From contig CAJNDS010002288.1 in the NCBI GenBank assembly GCA_905221605.1, positions 248,001 to 312,000 on the forward strand: DNA of 64,000 nucleotides, read 5' to 3'. The notes under the pieces are model-generated. The model worked only from the letters and a program-made list of their open reading frames with translations, ran no database searches and was not told the DNA's origin. Of this stretch, positions 1-12,148 are shown piece by piece. A program made the translations under genes and the position numbers. This DNA comes from Symbiodinium natans (Eukaryota; Sar; Dinophyceae; Suessiales; Symbiodiniaceae). Numbering within the stretch: the stretch's first letter is position 1; every line of letters starts with the position of its first letter.

Positions 1-60
1 TAGTAGTAGTAGTAGTAGAGTAGTAGTAGTAGGAGTAGCAGTAGTAGTACTAGTAGTAGT
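1..60. repeat. TAG/AGT trinucleotide microsatellite
   Basis: Imperfect TAG tandem repeat at the window edge. It is followed at once by an inverted-repeat element. Confidence 0.9.
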
Positions 61-62
61 AG

Positions 63-160
63 GAGGGATTGGGGGAATTAGGTACCCTACACAATCCCTT
101 CAGAAGGGTATATATATATATATATAGAGGGGTGTAGGGTACCTCATTCCCGCATCTCGC
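63..160. mobile_element. MITE/introner-like element, family F7
   Basis: About 95 bp with inverted ends (GGGGGAATTAGGTACCC and GGGTACCTCATTCCC) around a TA-dinucleotide core. A close relative in opposite orientation, also with a TA core, forms an intron of the ankyrin gene near 29.55-29.66 kb. Others lie near 10.52-10.63 kb, in a PPR intron (34.09-34.20 kb) and near 39.78-39.87 kb. No coding capacity. Confidence 0.7.
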
Positions 161-2694
161 ACTAAGAACCTGCAAGAAGAGAACCGTGTGGGTTGATCCA
201 TGCCAGTACTTACTAGGGAATTAGGGGAGTGTCCCGTCCCTATAGTAACTAGGAGCTGGTAGCTAAGTACGCAGTTGGTAGTTCGTACATATTTTGGTTA
301 TGCGGTAGGCCCTGAGCCCTGAAGCTCCAAGCCCTAGCTTACACAATAAGCCTTAACCCTAAATCCGAAACCCTAAGCCCTAAACCCTAAACCCTATAAA
401 CCCTAACAACTCCCACACGTCCTGGAGCCCCGCAGCAGCACCAAAGCCCTATGAGAAATCTGGGCAACTTAACTGAACAAAAGTCGAGAAGTTTAACTAG
501 CTACCTGCCCCCCTGCCCTGCTGCCCCCACCCCCACCCCCCCCCCCCCCCCGACCCCCGGCAAAAAAGAAAACACCGAAACCCAAATCCTAAACCCCAAA
601 CCCCATATACAAAAAACCAACGCGCTCGACAAACGCAACCTGCCCTAGGCGCCTCAGATGAGACCCACTTCCGCTGCTGCGATAGGCACCTTGTCAGCTC
701 GAGGTTGTCAGCATGAGGGTTTAGGGTTTAGGGTGTAAGATTTAGGGTTTAGGGTTTTAGGGTTTAGGCTTAGGGTTTTAGAGGTTCAGCGTTTATCGAT
801 CCTAGGGTGGAGGATGTCCAGAAAGACCCATTTTCTTCTGTTTTAAGACACCCTACTAGGACTTTTGCCGTTTAAGGACGTAGGATTGGGGCGTGCTGTA
901 GAGTATCGGTTTTCTGGGGCTTGCCTTCGATGGCAGTGTTCAGGGCTTAGGTTTCAGGGTTCAGGTTGTACCTACCCTAAACCCTAAACCCTAAACCCTA
1001 GTCGCTTGACCAGAATGAATGCTGAGTCCTTGCATCCCAGCCGAAACGCAGGATCTGATCCCCCAGACTCGACTTGAACCCCTTGACCTCTAGGGGAGAA
1101 AACCCCGCAACCCTCGACCCTCAATCCTCAACCTAAGCCCTCTAAACCCCAATGCATTTCTGGGCCTCCACGACCTATGTCTGGCAGGAACCTCATTATC
1201 CTCCAGGTGAAGCGGCTGCTTCTGAACATGGAGAAGGAGACACCTCTTAGGGCTCAGGGTTTGCAGTGTGGGTTTAGGGTTCAGGGTTTGGGGGGACGGG
1301 GAGGTGCCGAAAAACCCCAGGCGTACGCTCCCTTTGCAGGGTTTCTGGGGGTTGCTTGCTTTAAACAAACCCGCAGATATCGGGTCGTCGAACCCTGCGC
1401 CCTGAACCCTGTACCTTGTGGAAAGGTTGAACATTGGACAAGCGTCAGAAAAGCCCAATAACTATGATGAGGCACAGGGGTCTTCAGCTGGTTCCAGGTA
1501 AGCCCGAGACAGCTCTGTGTGCTATTGGCCCTAAACCCTGATCCCAGGGCTTTGGGTCGTTCCTCAATCGCTGCACCGCTCTGGGGTGCAGGCCCAGAGA
1601 GTTCTTAGGGGCTCCTGAATCATCGTTCTGAATTTCTTGGCAGGCGCAGCACTTCACCACTAGGCAACGCCCCCTAAACTCTAAACCCTAAGCCCTAAAC
1701 CCTAAACCCTAAACCCTGTAGAGTATCAGGTTTACGAATCCGCAACCCCACCCCAAAGCCTAAAGCCTAAACCCTAAACCCCCAAACCCAAACCCATGGT
1801 TCCAGGACATCTCGCCCCCCCAAGTTTAGGGTTTAGGGTTTAGGGTTTAGGGTTCAGGGTTTAGGGTTTAGGGTTCAGGGTTTAGGGTTTAGGGACTCTT
1901 CAGAAGCCAGCAGCCCGCCAGGAGAGGACGAAGATAGCTTCGGTCATGAGGAGATGAGGCACGCCAGGGGGTCTTACCAACCCTGAGGCTTCAAGTAGCC
2001 GGTTAGAGAGTGAGGGTTCAGGGTTTAGGGTTTAGGGTTTCGGGTTCAGGGTTTAGGATGTAGGGTTTAGGGTTTCGGGTTCAGGGTTTCTTAGGCTTTA
2101 GGTATGTTTTACAGACTTTGGAGTCCAAAGTAGGCATTGTTTGTAGACTTGGAACTTGGAATCCTAGAGAGTCCAACGCCGCTGCAACGACCACTTCCTT
2201 GCCTGATGCTTGCCTGAGCCTTCTCCAGAATACGGTGGCGCTTTGCAATACTTAGACGCACCTACTTTGTGACTTCCTGAAACCCTAAACCCTAAACCCT
2301 AAACCCTGAAACCTAAACCTAAAGCCCTAAACCCTAAAGCCCCTTCACAAAGATTCAGCCTGTGGGGAGTTTTAGGCGCGCGCGCGCGCGCCAGCAGGCC
2401 CCTGGCTAGAGTTGCCTGAAGCCTCCATACCTCTCGGCAGTCAGCCCCACCATGGAGGTTCATGGGTACCTTTTGGTATAAGGTGTAGGGTTTGGGCTGA
2501 AGCCTACACCCTAAACCCTATACATAAATATATATATATATATATATATATTAATATTTATATTTATGTACTTAATTCCAATCCCTCCCAGCAAGCGAGC
2601 CCTGTGTTCCTCCAAGCGCCCTTGTCACAGAACCCATGTCCCAAGTAGACTCCACTTTTAGACTGGGCCGTACAGTGTGTTTCAGGGCTCGAAC

Positions 2695-2870
2695 GCCCTA
2701 AACCCTAAACCCTAAACCCTAAACCCTAAACCCTAAACCCTAAACCCTAAACCCTAAACCCTAAACCCTGAACCCTGAACCCTGAACCCTGAACCCTGAA
2801 CCCTGAACCCTGAACCCTAAACCCTAAACCCTAAACCCTAAACCCTAAACCCTAAACCCTAAACCAACAA
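2695..2870. repeat. CCCTAAA array with an internal CCCTGAA block
   Basis: About 25 heptamers. Perfect CCCTAAA units flank a homogeneous run of CCCTGAA units and then resume. A block of one variant inside the array suggests local tandem amplification after the array was laid down. Confidence 0.95.
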
Positions 2871-2994
2871 CAACTAGCAGCAGCATCATTCCAGGCCCTC
2901 AGTCCTCCAGGAGTTCCCTCAGAGAGGTTGCTCCGGGGGAGACTTTGGCGCGCTTGAGGGGCTGTTGGGGTTTCAGCGTTGAGGATTTTAGACC

Positions 2995-3285
2995 CAAAAC
3001 CCTAAACCCCTAAACCCCTAAACCCCCAAACCCCTAAACGCCTAAACCCCTAAACCCCTAAACCCCTAAACCCCTAAACCCCTAAACCCCTAAACCCCTA
3101 AACCCCTAAACCCCTAAACCCCTAAACCCCTAAACCCCTAAACCCTGAACCGGCCTAAACCCTTAAACCCTTAAACCCTTAAACCCCTAAACCCCTAAAC
3201 CCCTAAACCCCTAAACCCCTAACCCCTAAACCCCTAAACCCCTAAACCCTAAACCCCAAACCCCTAAACCCTAAACCCTGAGCCC
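2995..3285. repeat. Octamer variant array (CCCCTAAA)
   Basis: About 30 mostly 8-bp CCCCTAAA units (TTTAGGGG on the other strand) with occasional CCCTTAAA and CCCTAAA. The unit length differs from the 7-bp arrays elsewhere. Confidence 0.95.
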
Positions 3286-6200
3286 ACATATGCTTTCGGG
3301 TCCAGACTTCGTACATGCCGCAGAGGCAGGAAGGGCGCCTAAGTTTCACCTCGGGAGCTGCGTGTAGCCCTGCCTCTCATGTGTGTTTAGGGTTTAGGGT
3401 TTAGGGTTTAGGGTTTAGGGTTTAGGGTTTAAAGTTTAGGGTTTAGGGTTTAGCACATAGAGATGGGTTGTATTTTCCCGGCATACCTCGGCCTCTTCAG
3501 ACCCAGGTGCAGACTTTTAGCATGAATTTGGGTCCCCTCCCTCCATTGTGTTGCCTTCTTAGAGTAGAATCCCTGATAAGGGTTTGGGGCCAATATTGTA
3601 GACACCTATACCCCAAACCCTAAACCCTAACCCCTATACAACCCCAAGATCCCAAAAGCCCCAGTCCCAGTATTGCTTGGGGCTTTGGAGCTTACGAAGG
3701 TTAAGAGTGGACACCTGCCTCTGCAGCGGGCATTTGGCCTCAAGTAAGCTTTTGAATTTGTCGGGCTCATAACTCATAGCACGGCTTAACTCATATGGGG
3801 TTGGGCTCGCATCTCGGTTCTGTGGTGCCTTGGATCTACAGCTCTGCAATTCAACCCCCCAAAACCCCTAAACCTTTTGTACGTTCTGGGGCTCAAAGGA
3901 CTCCCACAAAGGTTTCCTTGCGATACTTTTGAACCCGCTTGAACCCAAGCTGCCCTCCTGAATGGACCTCAGAACCGCAGCAAACCGAAACACCATGCCC
4001 TAAAACGTATTGGGGTTTCAGGGCTGAAGGGTGCACGATTAGAGGGTTTAGGGTTTAGGGTTTAGGGTTTAGGGTTTAGGGTTTAGGGTTTAGGGTTTAG
4101 GGTTTAGGGTTTAGGGCGTGAGAGTGCAGGTCCGCACTTCCCGGTCTCTTTACCTCAGGGCTCACGTCTCAATCTTCATGTCTGACTCTGACTCTCCAGG
4201 AGACTGGACATCTTGAACCCCACTCAGGGTCTAGGCAGTTCCCCGCTGGAGTTGTGTATTCTTTGGGCAGGCAAAATTTGACGTGGTGCCCCGGAAATAT
4301 GTCAAGCTTTTCGGGAGACCCCCCCTCCACACTCCGCCCAAAACTGCCCTCGTCACCCGCCATTGAACAGAGCTGGTTCAGGGTTTAGGGTTTGTAGGGC
4401 TTACAGGGTTTGCGGGGTTTCAGGAGTTTTTACGTTTATATTCCCAACGCAGAGAGGTAGTTCCGACCCCAACAGTCTGCAGCTTGTATCTCTTCTGCTT
4501 TTCCTTTGGGTTTAGGGTTTCGGGTTTAGGGGTTTAGGGGTCTCCATGGGGTTCAGGGTCTAGGGCTTAGAAGGTGGAGGCATGGCAGACATGCAAAAGC
4601 AAGCTAGTAAAAGTAGACCCGATTGCCCCTATCATCTCAGAACATCCAGGGGTTGTTCTAAAGGATCCCTTAGAAGCAAATGTAGCTTCTGTGGCGTGTA
4701 GTAATTACATGTTTAGGGTTTAGGGTTTAGTGATAGTGTTTAGGGTTTAGGGTTTACGGTTTAGGGTTCGGGGTTTAGGGTGCTTAAAACCCCGAGAACC
4801 CAAAGCACCAAATGCTTCCTGGACGCGACCCTGGGCAGCGTCGGCCGCTCCCCGATTTGGGACGGCCATCGCTTTGAGGTTCAGGGTGTTTAGAACCCAA
4901 TTGTAAGTGCACTTATCACCCACTTATAAGCCCCTTAGGTACCCTAATAGGATTATAGTTGGGCAAAAAACTACCCTAAACCCTAAAGCCTAAACCCTAA
5001 TAGGGTTATAATTGGGGAATAGGTGCAGAATTGATTGGGTCACTAAGTACCACGAACCTCAGCAGCCTGCGGCCATTTTGCCGGGTTTGGCAGACGGAGC
5101 TCTTTGGTTCAAGCTTCGGGGTCTAGGGTTTTGTGGTTAGTGGTTACCCTAAACCCTAAACCCTAAGCCCTAAATAAACCCTAAACCCTAAACCCTAAAC
5201 CCAGGGACTAAGGTCTAAGGATTGGGGTTTGGGGATGGGCAAGACAGTAGGTTTTAGGGATGAAGGGTTTGAGTTTTCTGGTTCAAGCTTTGTCAGTCAG
5301 CACGGGGTCCTCCGGTAATAGCCTTACTTCAGTTGTTGTGGTGGTATGGGGGGGTGCACATGTAACATACCGGAGCATACGTACCCTAAACCCTAAACCC
5401 TAAACCCTAAACCCGGGGCTTTATAGCCACTCCCACCTCACTCCTTCCATGTGTACGAGCTCGCCAGAATTTGGACTCAGAAGGTGTACGGCAGCTTGAG
5501 CTCTGTAACGATACGGCTGTCTTCCTTGCTACCGGTCCAAGAACCATTGCTTGGCTGCTTAGGGTTTAGGGTTTATAAGCTTAGGGTTTGAGGTTTAGGG
5601 TTTAGGGTTTAGGGTTTAGGTATCAGGGTTCAGGGTTGGGGTTTAGGGTTTAGGGTTTAGTGATATCTTGTGTCTAGCCAGTCGGGACAAGGCCGTGGGA
5701 TCAGTTCACTTCGGGATCACGCAGCGCCATGTGCTCAGTACTTCCGAACCCACTGTAATCTTCAGGCCCTAAACCTGAACACTAAACCGTAGTCAGCGAC
5801 GACTTTCCCCCTACATGCTGCGCTTGGTGATCCCGAAATTTCACTCCGACATTGCAGCCCGCCAAGTGGGCCGTGTTGAAGGAAAACCCATAGGGAGCCT
5901 TAAAGTTAGAGGGTTCTTCATCTTAAGGAAGGGGCTAATACTCCACACTCCCTAAGGCTCCCTAAGCTTCCCTAAGGTTCCCCAGGTACATAGCCCAAGA
6001 TTCTCCTGGCCACTAAATGTCAAGGGACTACAGGAGGGACCCTTATAACGGACCTTAGGGGCTCTTTGCGGGCTATGTAGGGGCTACTTAGGTATACAGG
6101 GACTTTTTCAGGTATAACCCTTATCTCTAAACCCTAAACCCTATAAACCCTAAACCCTTAATGAGGGTCCCTTCTAGGGGCTTGGGTTTGGGCACGGGGT

Positions 6201-6854
6201 GGAAACGGGGAAGGAGGCTTAGGGCTTAGGGCTTAAGAAGGGCAGGGATAGAATTTCTTTCCTTTTTGCTTTTGGAGCTTTGCTCGAGTTTTTGCGCCTT
6301 GGGGGGCTTGAATAAGCCCCGAAGCCCGAAACCCTAAGCCCCCCAGAGTCAGCGCAGAGTTGATAGATAGACAAGATTCCAGCAATGGGTGCATGGCAAT
6401 CATGACCACTGTTACCGTACGCCCCTGTCCAGTGAATCGGATCAAGAGGTGACGCCTCATTTGTCAAACCCGAAACCCTCATCCCTTATGGCCCTAAGCC
6501 CTAAACCCTAAACTTTAGACCCTCTTCACGTGGCCACAGAATGTCCAATGGCCTTTGCACAGCCACTTCTCAACCCTAAACCCTAAACCCCAAGCCCCAG
6601 AAACTTTAAACCCTAAACCCTGTCGGATGTAAAACCACCTCGCCATGGCGGGTGCAGCGGATTTCGAGGCGTAGGGTCTCCAAGTTAGCCCTAAACCCTA
6701 AATCCTAAGCCCTGAAGCCCGAAAGCCCTACGCAGATTCAAGGCTTACTAGGGTTTAGGGGCTTCTAGGGTTTGGGCTTACCCTAAGCCCCAAACCCCAA
6801 ACCCTCAACCCGAAAACCCCAAACCCGAAACCCGAAAGCCCTAAGCCCGAAAAA

Positions 6855-6944
6855 CCTAAACCCTAAACCCTAAACCCTAAACCCTAAACCCTAAACCCTA
6901 AACCCTAAACCCTAAACCCTAAACCCTAAACCCTAAACCCTAAA
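6855..6944. repeat. CCCTAAA array
   Basis: About 13 near-perfect heptamers, preceded by degenerate CCCGAAA/CCCCAAA units from about 6780. Confidence 0.95.
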
Positions 6945-7523
6945 CCCCACACACCCAACTTCTAAAGTTGTGGGGGTCGGCTCGGCCTCTCTGGGGCCTC
7001 TTCTGGCATCGCTCGGAGCTCTGGGCGCCCCCTGAGAAACCAAGGCCCAAACGGCTTCGTGGGGAATGAGGGAAGCAGCTAGCTCAAATTCCCCTATGTA
7101 AGCCCTTTCAGGGCTTAGGTTTTAGGGTTTAGGGTTTAGGGTTCAGGGTACCTAACTAGGCCCTTGGGAAATTTCATATTTTCCCGTATTTTGATTTAAG
7201 AGGATCATATTCAGGAATATTTTTTTCAGAGGGTTTTAGGGGCCATCCTACTTAATTCCCGCTGAGAACCAGTGAGTAAGTTGCCATCTTGGCCGATGCC
7301 GTGTAGCTGCCCAGTCGGCAAAGTTTAACCCTTTTCGGAATTTTTTGCCTTTTTCCCCAGTCCTAAAGGGACTTGAAATGGGAACCTCAAGCAGGGAACC
7401 CCAAGAATAGTATAGGAATATACCTACCAGGATCCTTCTATTCCCTTATTTCTGTTCCTTATATATTTTGGGGGTTCCCTGTTTGGGGTTCCCGTTGGGA
7501 TCCTGCTTTAAATCCTGGCCAAA

Positions 7524-10148
7524 ATGGCCTCTGATGGCTTCCCATGTTCCTGGAAACGTGCCCTGCTGAATGAGCGCCTGTTCTGGAGGGGTCACTGGAT
7601 GCGGCCTGCGCACGTCTCGAGCGTTTCCGCGCTGCGCCCTTTCAGGTCGTGCCCAGACTTGTGGAGCGCAGCAGTTCTAGCACCTTGCTTGGAGGTTCAT
7701 GGTTACATATGCGTAGGGATATAAGTAGGGTAGCTATGGCTTATTTAGGGGACTTACAACCCTACTTATAAGTAGCCATGAACCTTCAAGTGGGGACCAA
7801 AGTAAGCAAAAAGTTGGTGTTTCTGATACCCTATACTACAGTTACTACAGAATCCCCATTAAGCTGTATGAACCATCGACCCTTTTCGGGTTCGTTGGGT
7901 CCCTCAGGCAGAAGCAACCGGAATTCTGAGCCAGTTCGTGCCCAGGGCCACCCGAAATCACCGGATCTTTAACTTGACCAACGCCTCGCAGTGGAAGCGG
8001 ATCTTGAACGAGGCGAAGCAGTGGTTGCAATGGGGCGAGAACCATCTCAGGCGTCTTCTGCTGGAAGAACCTAGTTCATGGTTGGGCTAGTATGAAAAGT
8101 TTAATTTACATTCCTTATTGGGTTTAAGTACCTTTATAAAAGTGTAAAATGTTACCCAACTATGGCAAAGGAACATCTCCTCTTTCACTATCATCCCTCC
8201 CACTGGTCCTCCGCACCCTTCTTCCGTGCCAAGGGCTTCCTGGTCGCCCAGTGGTACCCCTTCCACTTCTTTTGTTGGTTCTGGGTTCCCTTATATGACG
8301 TATCTAACCCCCGAACAGGGCTACCCTAAACCCTAAACCCTAAACCCTAAACCCTAAACCCTAAACCCTAAACCCTAAACCCTAAACCCTAAACCCTAAA
8401 CCCTAAACCCTAAACCCTAAACCCTAAACTATAGTATGGTTGCTGGGCTACCAAGGCTTTGTCAAGGCAGCGCAGAGGGCTGCGCCGCTGCTCAGCGCCG
8501 ATCTTCGGCTTCGCAAGCTGCCGAGGCATGGAGAGGGGGACCAAATGAACCCGAAAGTTGGGGTCATATACCCCATAGTTAGGGTTTAGGGTTTAGGGTT
8601 TAAGGTTTAGGGTTTAGGGTTCAGGGTTTAGGGGTATTTTTCGAAAGTCCCCAATGAAGGTCTATGAAACCCCAAGCCCTTTTAGGGTTCCTTTGGTCCC
8701 CCCAAGGAAGGACTGGTGGGGAGCACTGGAGCTTCAGCTGCCCTCGGACAGGCCGTTTAAAGTGCCAATGCCCAGCTTCTTGCGAGACGCCTCAGCGTGC
8801 ACCCTCGATCGGAGTCTCGCAGATTCTTAGGCAGCTGAAGGAGTACAAATTTACACTTTATGGGATAGTACAGTCCCTATTAGAGCTGAAAGTGTGGTCT
8901 TTTTTGCGACAGGCTTAGGTTTCAGGCCAGTCCTACGTGGGATGGCGCCATAGGATTGCAGATGCGGCGGTTGCTCGCTTCTGCTCAGGCCACATTCGCC
9001 TGCATACATCAGGGCCATACTAGCAATGCTAACCCGAGACTGCTGCACCACTTCATGTTCACTGGCTCTCACCTAGTCTTCTCGCTGCTGGACCGTCTAG
9101 ACTGCAGAATCTGGTCGGCTGTGAGCACACAGCAACCCAGTCCTTTCTGGATGCGCCTCTTGCCCTCGTCATTCTCGGAGGCGAATACTGTGCGAGGCCG
9201 CAGGCAGTTCCACCGTGACGGCGCATTTCAAGATCTTCTCCAGGATCTCCTGAAGGCTGGAAACTCCACAGACTCCAGTTTCCGTTTCTGGGCTTCTTGT
9301 TTCAGAAGTTGACAACAAGGATACAAAATGTATGTGCTATTGCATCTTGCAGAAGTGTGCTGTCGTAATGTTTAAGTTCCTTAAAACAACCACACAGGAT
9401 TTGTGGAGGTTGGGGCATCCTTGGGTGGTTGCACCTTCCACGTCTTGACCTCGGTCCGGGCTTCTGTGGCTGTGGCTGTGGAGCCGTACCAGCCGACGGT
9501 AGAGGCCATGAAGCAGACGGCGTCTTGGAACGGCCTTGGCAACCGCCTGACTGTCCACCAAACTTTCGTGTCAGAGGGACAGGGTGCATGCAGAATCTCC
9601 TCCCTGCAAAACAATCACGAGACCAGAGCTCCACATTGGGACTTTGGTCAAGAAGAGTTCCCTGCCGGCACAGCCACGGAGTGCGCAGTGGCGACTTTGG
9701 AACACATCCTCACCTCGACTTTGGGGACTTCAGAACTCTAGACTTGCTTCGTGTGCATGTGGATGGCCGGGAAGAGACGGTGCTGAAGTCCCTCGGTGAT
9801 CGCTTGCGGCCGATGTGGGTCCGGGCCATTGCTTTGGCCACGTGGCGTGCTCGCGAACCAAGGGCTGGGCACGTCTACGACCCGGCTGCCGTCGCCGAAC
9901 TTCTCCGATCACGCGGCTACGAGCTGCTTTTGACACCGACCCTTGAAAAGGAGCCCCTAAGGAATGAGGATGTTGTCCTGGCCCTTCGGCGCGGAGTAGA
10001 AGCCACAGGCATCATGACCCTCATAGCGTCCGACCCAGATTTGCGAGTGCCGAGACAAGAGAGCCTTACCAAGCTTTATTCCTTCTGTCACGCTCTGCGG
10101 TACGGTATAAACCAGCTCTGGCTCTTCCAACCCCTAAGCCCTACCTAA
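7524..10148 (+). CDS. FkbM-type SAM-dependent methyltransferase gene, multi-exon, with an apparent frameshift
   Basis: The predicted role is methyl transfer from S-adenosylmethionine; the substrate is unknown. The catalytic part starts after the acceptor CACACAG at 9397. It reads FVEVGASLGG (motif I), then VAVEPYQPTVEAM (acidic loop) and NGLGNRLTVHQTFVS, typical of FkbM domains. Near 9711-9716 the frame shifts by one base and resumes as LDLLRVHVDGREETVL, the family's 'DLLKIDVEGxE' motif, and runs to the stop at 10148. Likely upstream exons are about 7524-7687 (frame ambiguous), 7908-8073 (ILSQFVPRATRNHRIF), about 8190-8240, 8456-8534, 8707-8825 (KDWWGALELQL) and about 8917-9280. They are separated by inverted-repeat elements. 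Whether all of these belong to one gene is inference; the methyltransferase assignment is firm. The frameshift could be a sequencing error or a pseudogene lesion. Confidence 0.7.
7688..7790. mobile_element. Introner-like element, family F2
   Basis: Termini CTTGGAGGTTCATGG and CCATGAACCTTCAAG are inverted repeats, with a second inverted pair AAGTAGGG/CCCTACTT inside. It lies between two exon-like segments and abuts an F3 element. Confidence 0.8.
7791..7907. mobile_element. Introner-like element, family F3
   Basis: Begins TGGGGACCAAAG and ends GGGTCCCTCAG, with the internal family motif ATACCCTATACTAC. It ends exactly where an open coding segment (AEATGILSQF) begins at 7908, so its 3' AG probably serves as the acceptor. 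Confidence 0.75.
8240..8455. mobile_element. F1 introner-like element with a telomere-type array inside
   Basis: The left end CTGGTCGCCCAGTGGTACC and right end GGTTGCTGGGCTACCAAG match the F1 termini. About 105 bp of perfect CCCTAAA repeats (8323-8429) sit in the middle. Exon-like sequence flanks both sides. Confidence 0.85.
8533..8706. mobile_element. F3 introner-like element with TTTAGGG units inside
   Basis: Left end GGGGGACCAAATGAACCC and right end GGGTTCCTTTGGTCCCCCC are inverted. TTTAGGG units occupy 8579-8632. It separates the exon-like segments 8456-8532 and 8707-8825. Confidence 0.8.
8826..8916. mobile_element. Short inverted-repeat element, probable intron
   Basis: Contains TGGGATAGTACAGTCCCTAT and the palindromic-looking AGCTGAAAGTGT. 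A related sequence occurs near 21.49-21.56 kb (TGGGATACTATAGTCCCTAT). It ends GCGACAG before the next open segment. Confidence 0.5.
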
Positions 10149-11114
10149 AAAAAACTTCCGCCTGCCCTCTCAACAGTTGTGGCACATTTCCCATTTTGAA
10201 GCCTAAACCCTGAACCCTGAACCCTACGCCCTAAACCCTAAACCCAAGATCGAAATCAGTTACTCTTCCGTGAACTGCAGACCCTAAAACCCTCCAAGCC
10301 TCCTTCAGGAACTCCAGCAACCGCTGTTGGCCTACCGCCGGCCCGGCCGCGATGGGGGAGGCTAAGGGGGCAAGGTTTCAGGTTAAGGGTTTAGGGTTTC
10401 GGGTTCAGGGTGTGGGGTTAGGAATCTAGGTTTTGGGGTTTAGGGTGTAGGGTTTAGGTTTTAGGGTTTCGTGTACCTAGAATGGCCGTATACATTTGGC
10501 CGTATACATTTAGAATTCTTACTAGAACTAGTAGGGAACGAGGGACCTGGGAACCCATAAAATCCCCTTAAGGGCTACACAGGGGAAGAAAAGGTACCCA
10601 ATTCCCTCATATCCTACCAGTAGGACGAGGGTAAATCTTCCCAAGAGTTATAGCACATGTCCCTTTTGTAAGGGTATGTCGCCTTCTCTAGGTCGGGCCT
10701 TTGTTTATGATAGAAGTTGAAGCTTTTTAGGAACCTGCGTGTTGAGTTTGCTGCTGGCTTTGTTTCTGGTAACTTTACACCTCAAAAGAAGCCAATGAGT
10801 ATGCTACCCTAAACCCTAAATGCTAACCCTACACCCTAAACCCTAAACATTCTTGTAAGGCTATAGAGGCTACTTTTCGGAAGACCTGAAGGATCAGATT
10901 TTGATTTTTTTGCCCTGAATCCAAAGCATGCAGCCTCCCCCCGACGCTCAGATCTAGGGTTCAGGGTTTCGGGTTTCAAAGTTCGGGTTTAGGGTTTAGG
11001 GTTTAGGGTTTAGGGTTTAGGGTTTAGGGTTTAGGGTTTGGGGTTTTCTGAGGTTGTGTGAAGCTCCAAGCCGTACACTGTAGGGTCGCATTATAATATG
11101 TTTGTAGACACGCC

Positions 11115-11345
11115 CCCCTAAACCCTAAACCCTAAACCCTAAACCCTACACCCTAAACCCTACACCCTAAACCCTAAACCCTAAACCCCCTAAACCCCCT
11201 AAACCCTAAACCCTAAACCCTACACCCTACACCCTAAACCCTAAACCCTAAACCCTAAACCCCAAACCCGACACCCTAAACCCTAAACCCTAAACCCTAA
11301 ACCCTAAACCCTAAACCCTAAACCCTAAACCCTAAACCCTAAACC
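11115..11345. repeat. CCCTAAA array with CCCTACA variants
   Basis: About 32 heptamers, with interspersed CCCTACA units and CCCCCTAAA octamer/nonamer variants. Confidence 0.95.
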
Positions 11346-11964
11346 CTTGATTGAAAGGCATAAGGCTGAAAAGCAGGGTTTGGGGTCCCATCCCCCTAAG
11401 GCTTTGCCTCTCCACCAGGTCCTCTACGAGCGCCGCCACAGAAGTGGAGGCCCAGGGTTTAGGGTTTAGGGTTTGGGGTTTAGGGTTTGGGGTTTAGGGT
11501 TTAGGGTTTAGGGCTAGGGTTTAGGGCAGCTACATGTTGTAGGGTTTTGAGGTTCAGGGTCTTTGGGGAGGCAGGGGGTGATGGAAGGCTTAAGGGCTGT
11601 TTGGGAAGCGGGAGAGGGGCTTTGTACTAATGTACAAATATCTTAAGACATTTTTTCATACTCACACAGTGACGCAGTCATAACATAGTATAAAACATGT
11701 ACCAGTATGATACAAGAATATACTAAAATTACCAGAGCGCTTAATTGCTGCATAGTCAGAGAGAGAGCGAGAGAGCGGGGGTCCGGGGTCCGAGACTCCC
11801 TGTGCAACAGGAGGCCCTGAGTGCCCTTTGTGGTTCTTCCTTGTGCTTTCTCAAAGTTTTTGCCACAATTCAAGGCCAAAGAAGGATATCCGAATCTACA
11901 CCTTAAGCCCTAGAATTGCAGAAAAAAACTGTCCGAATCGAAGCCCTAAACCTGAACCCTGTAT

Positions 11965-12066
11965 ATTGGGATGTGCCCCTTATGCTGGCAGTCCTGAATG
12001 GGGATTAGAATAGGGGGGTACTGTCATCCCCACTTACGGAATGTTAGGATAAGGGGGAACATCCCA
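11965..12066. mobile_element. Inverted-repeat element, family F4
   Basis: Ends TTGGGATGTGCCCCTTATGC and AAGGGGGAACATCCCAA are inverted. Other copies lie at 31434-31520 and 32689-32794, with a half copy at about 41655-41691. Confidence 0.8.
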
Positions 12067-12148
12067 ACCTGTGTTTATGGTGTTCGGGGCCCAAAACCCA
12101 TGAGTATGTGGTTTAGGATATTTGGACCCTCCGGGTAATTTCACAGAC

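Larger units (their letters stand above)
161..7510. other. Telomere-type repeat-rich region without a confident gene
   Basis: This stretch alternates CCCTAAA-type and TTTAGGG-type arrays with 60-150 bp unique segments. Some segments look exon-like: about 1207-1250 (VKRLLLNMEKETPL, reminiscent of ankyrin helix 2), about 1895-1975 (acidic, SPPGEDEDSFGHEE), about 4812-4880 and about 5450-5560. None is long enough to assign to a family, so I call no gene. A decayed F5 element lies near 6.02-6.18 kb and an F10-like element near 7.16-7.26 kb. Confidence 0.6.

Noticed and set aside
2695-3285. CRISPR array
   Set aside because: The units are contiguous 7-8 bp tandem repeats without spacers, in a eukaryotic intron-rich setting.
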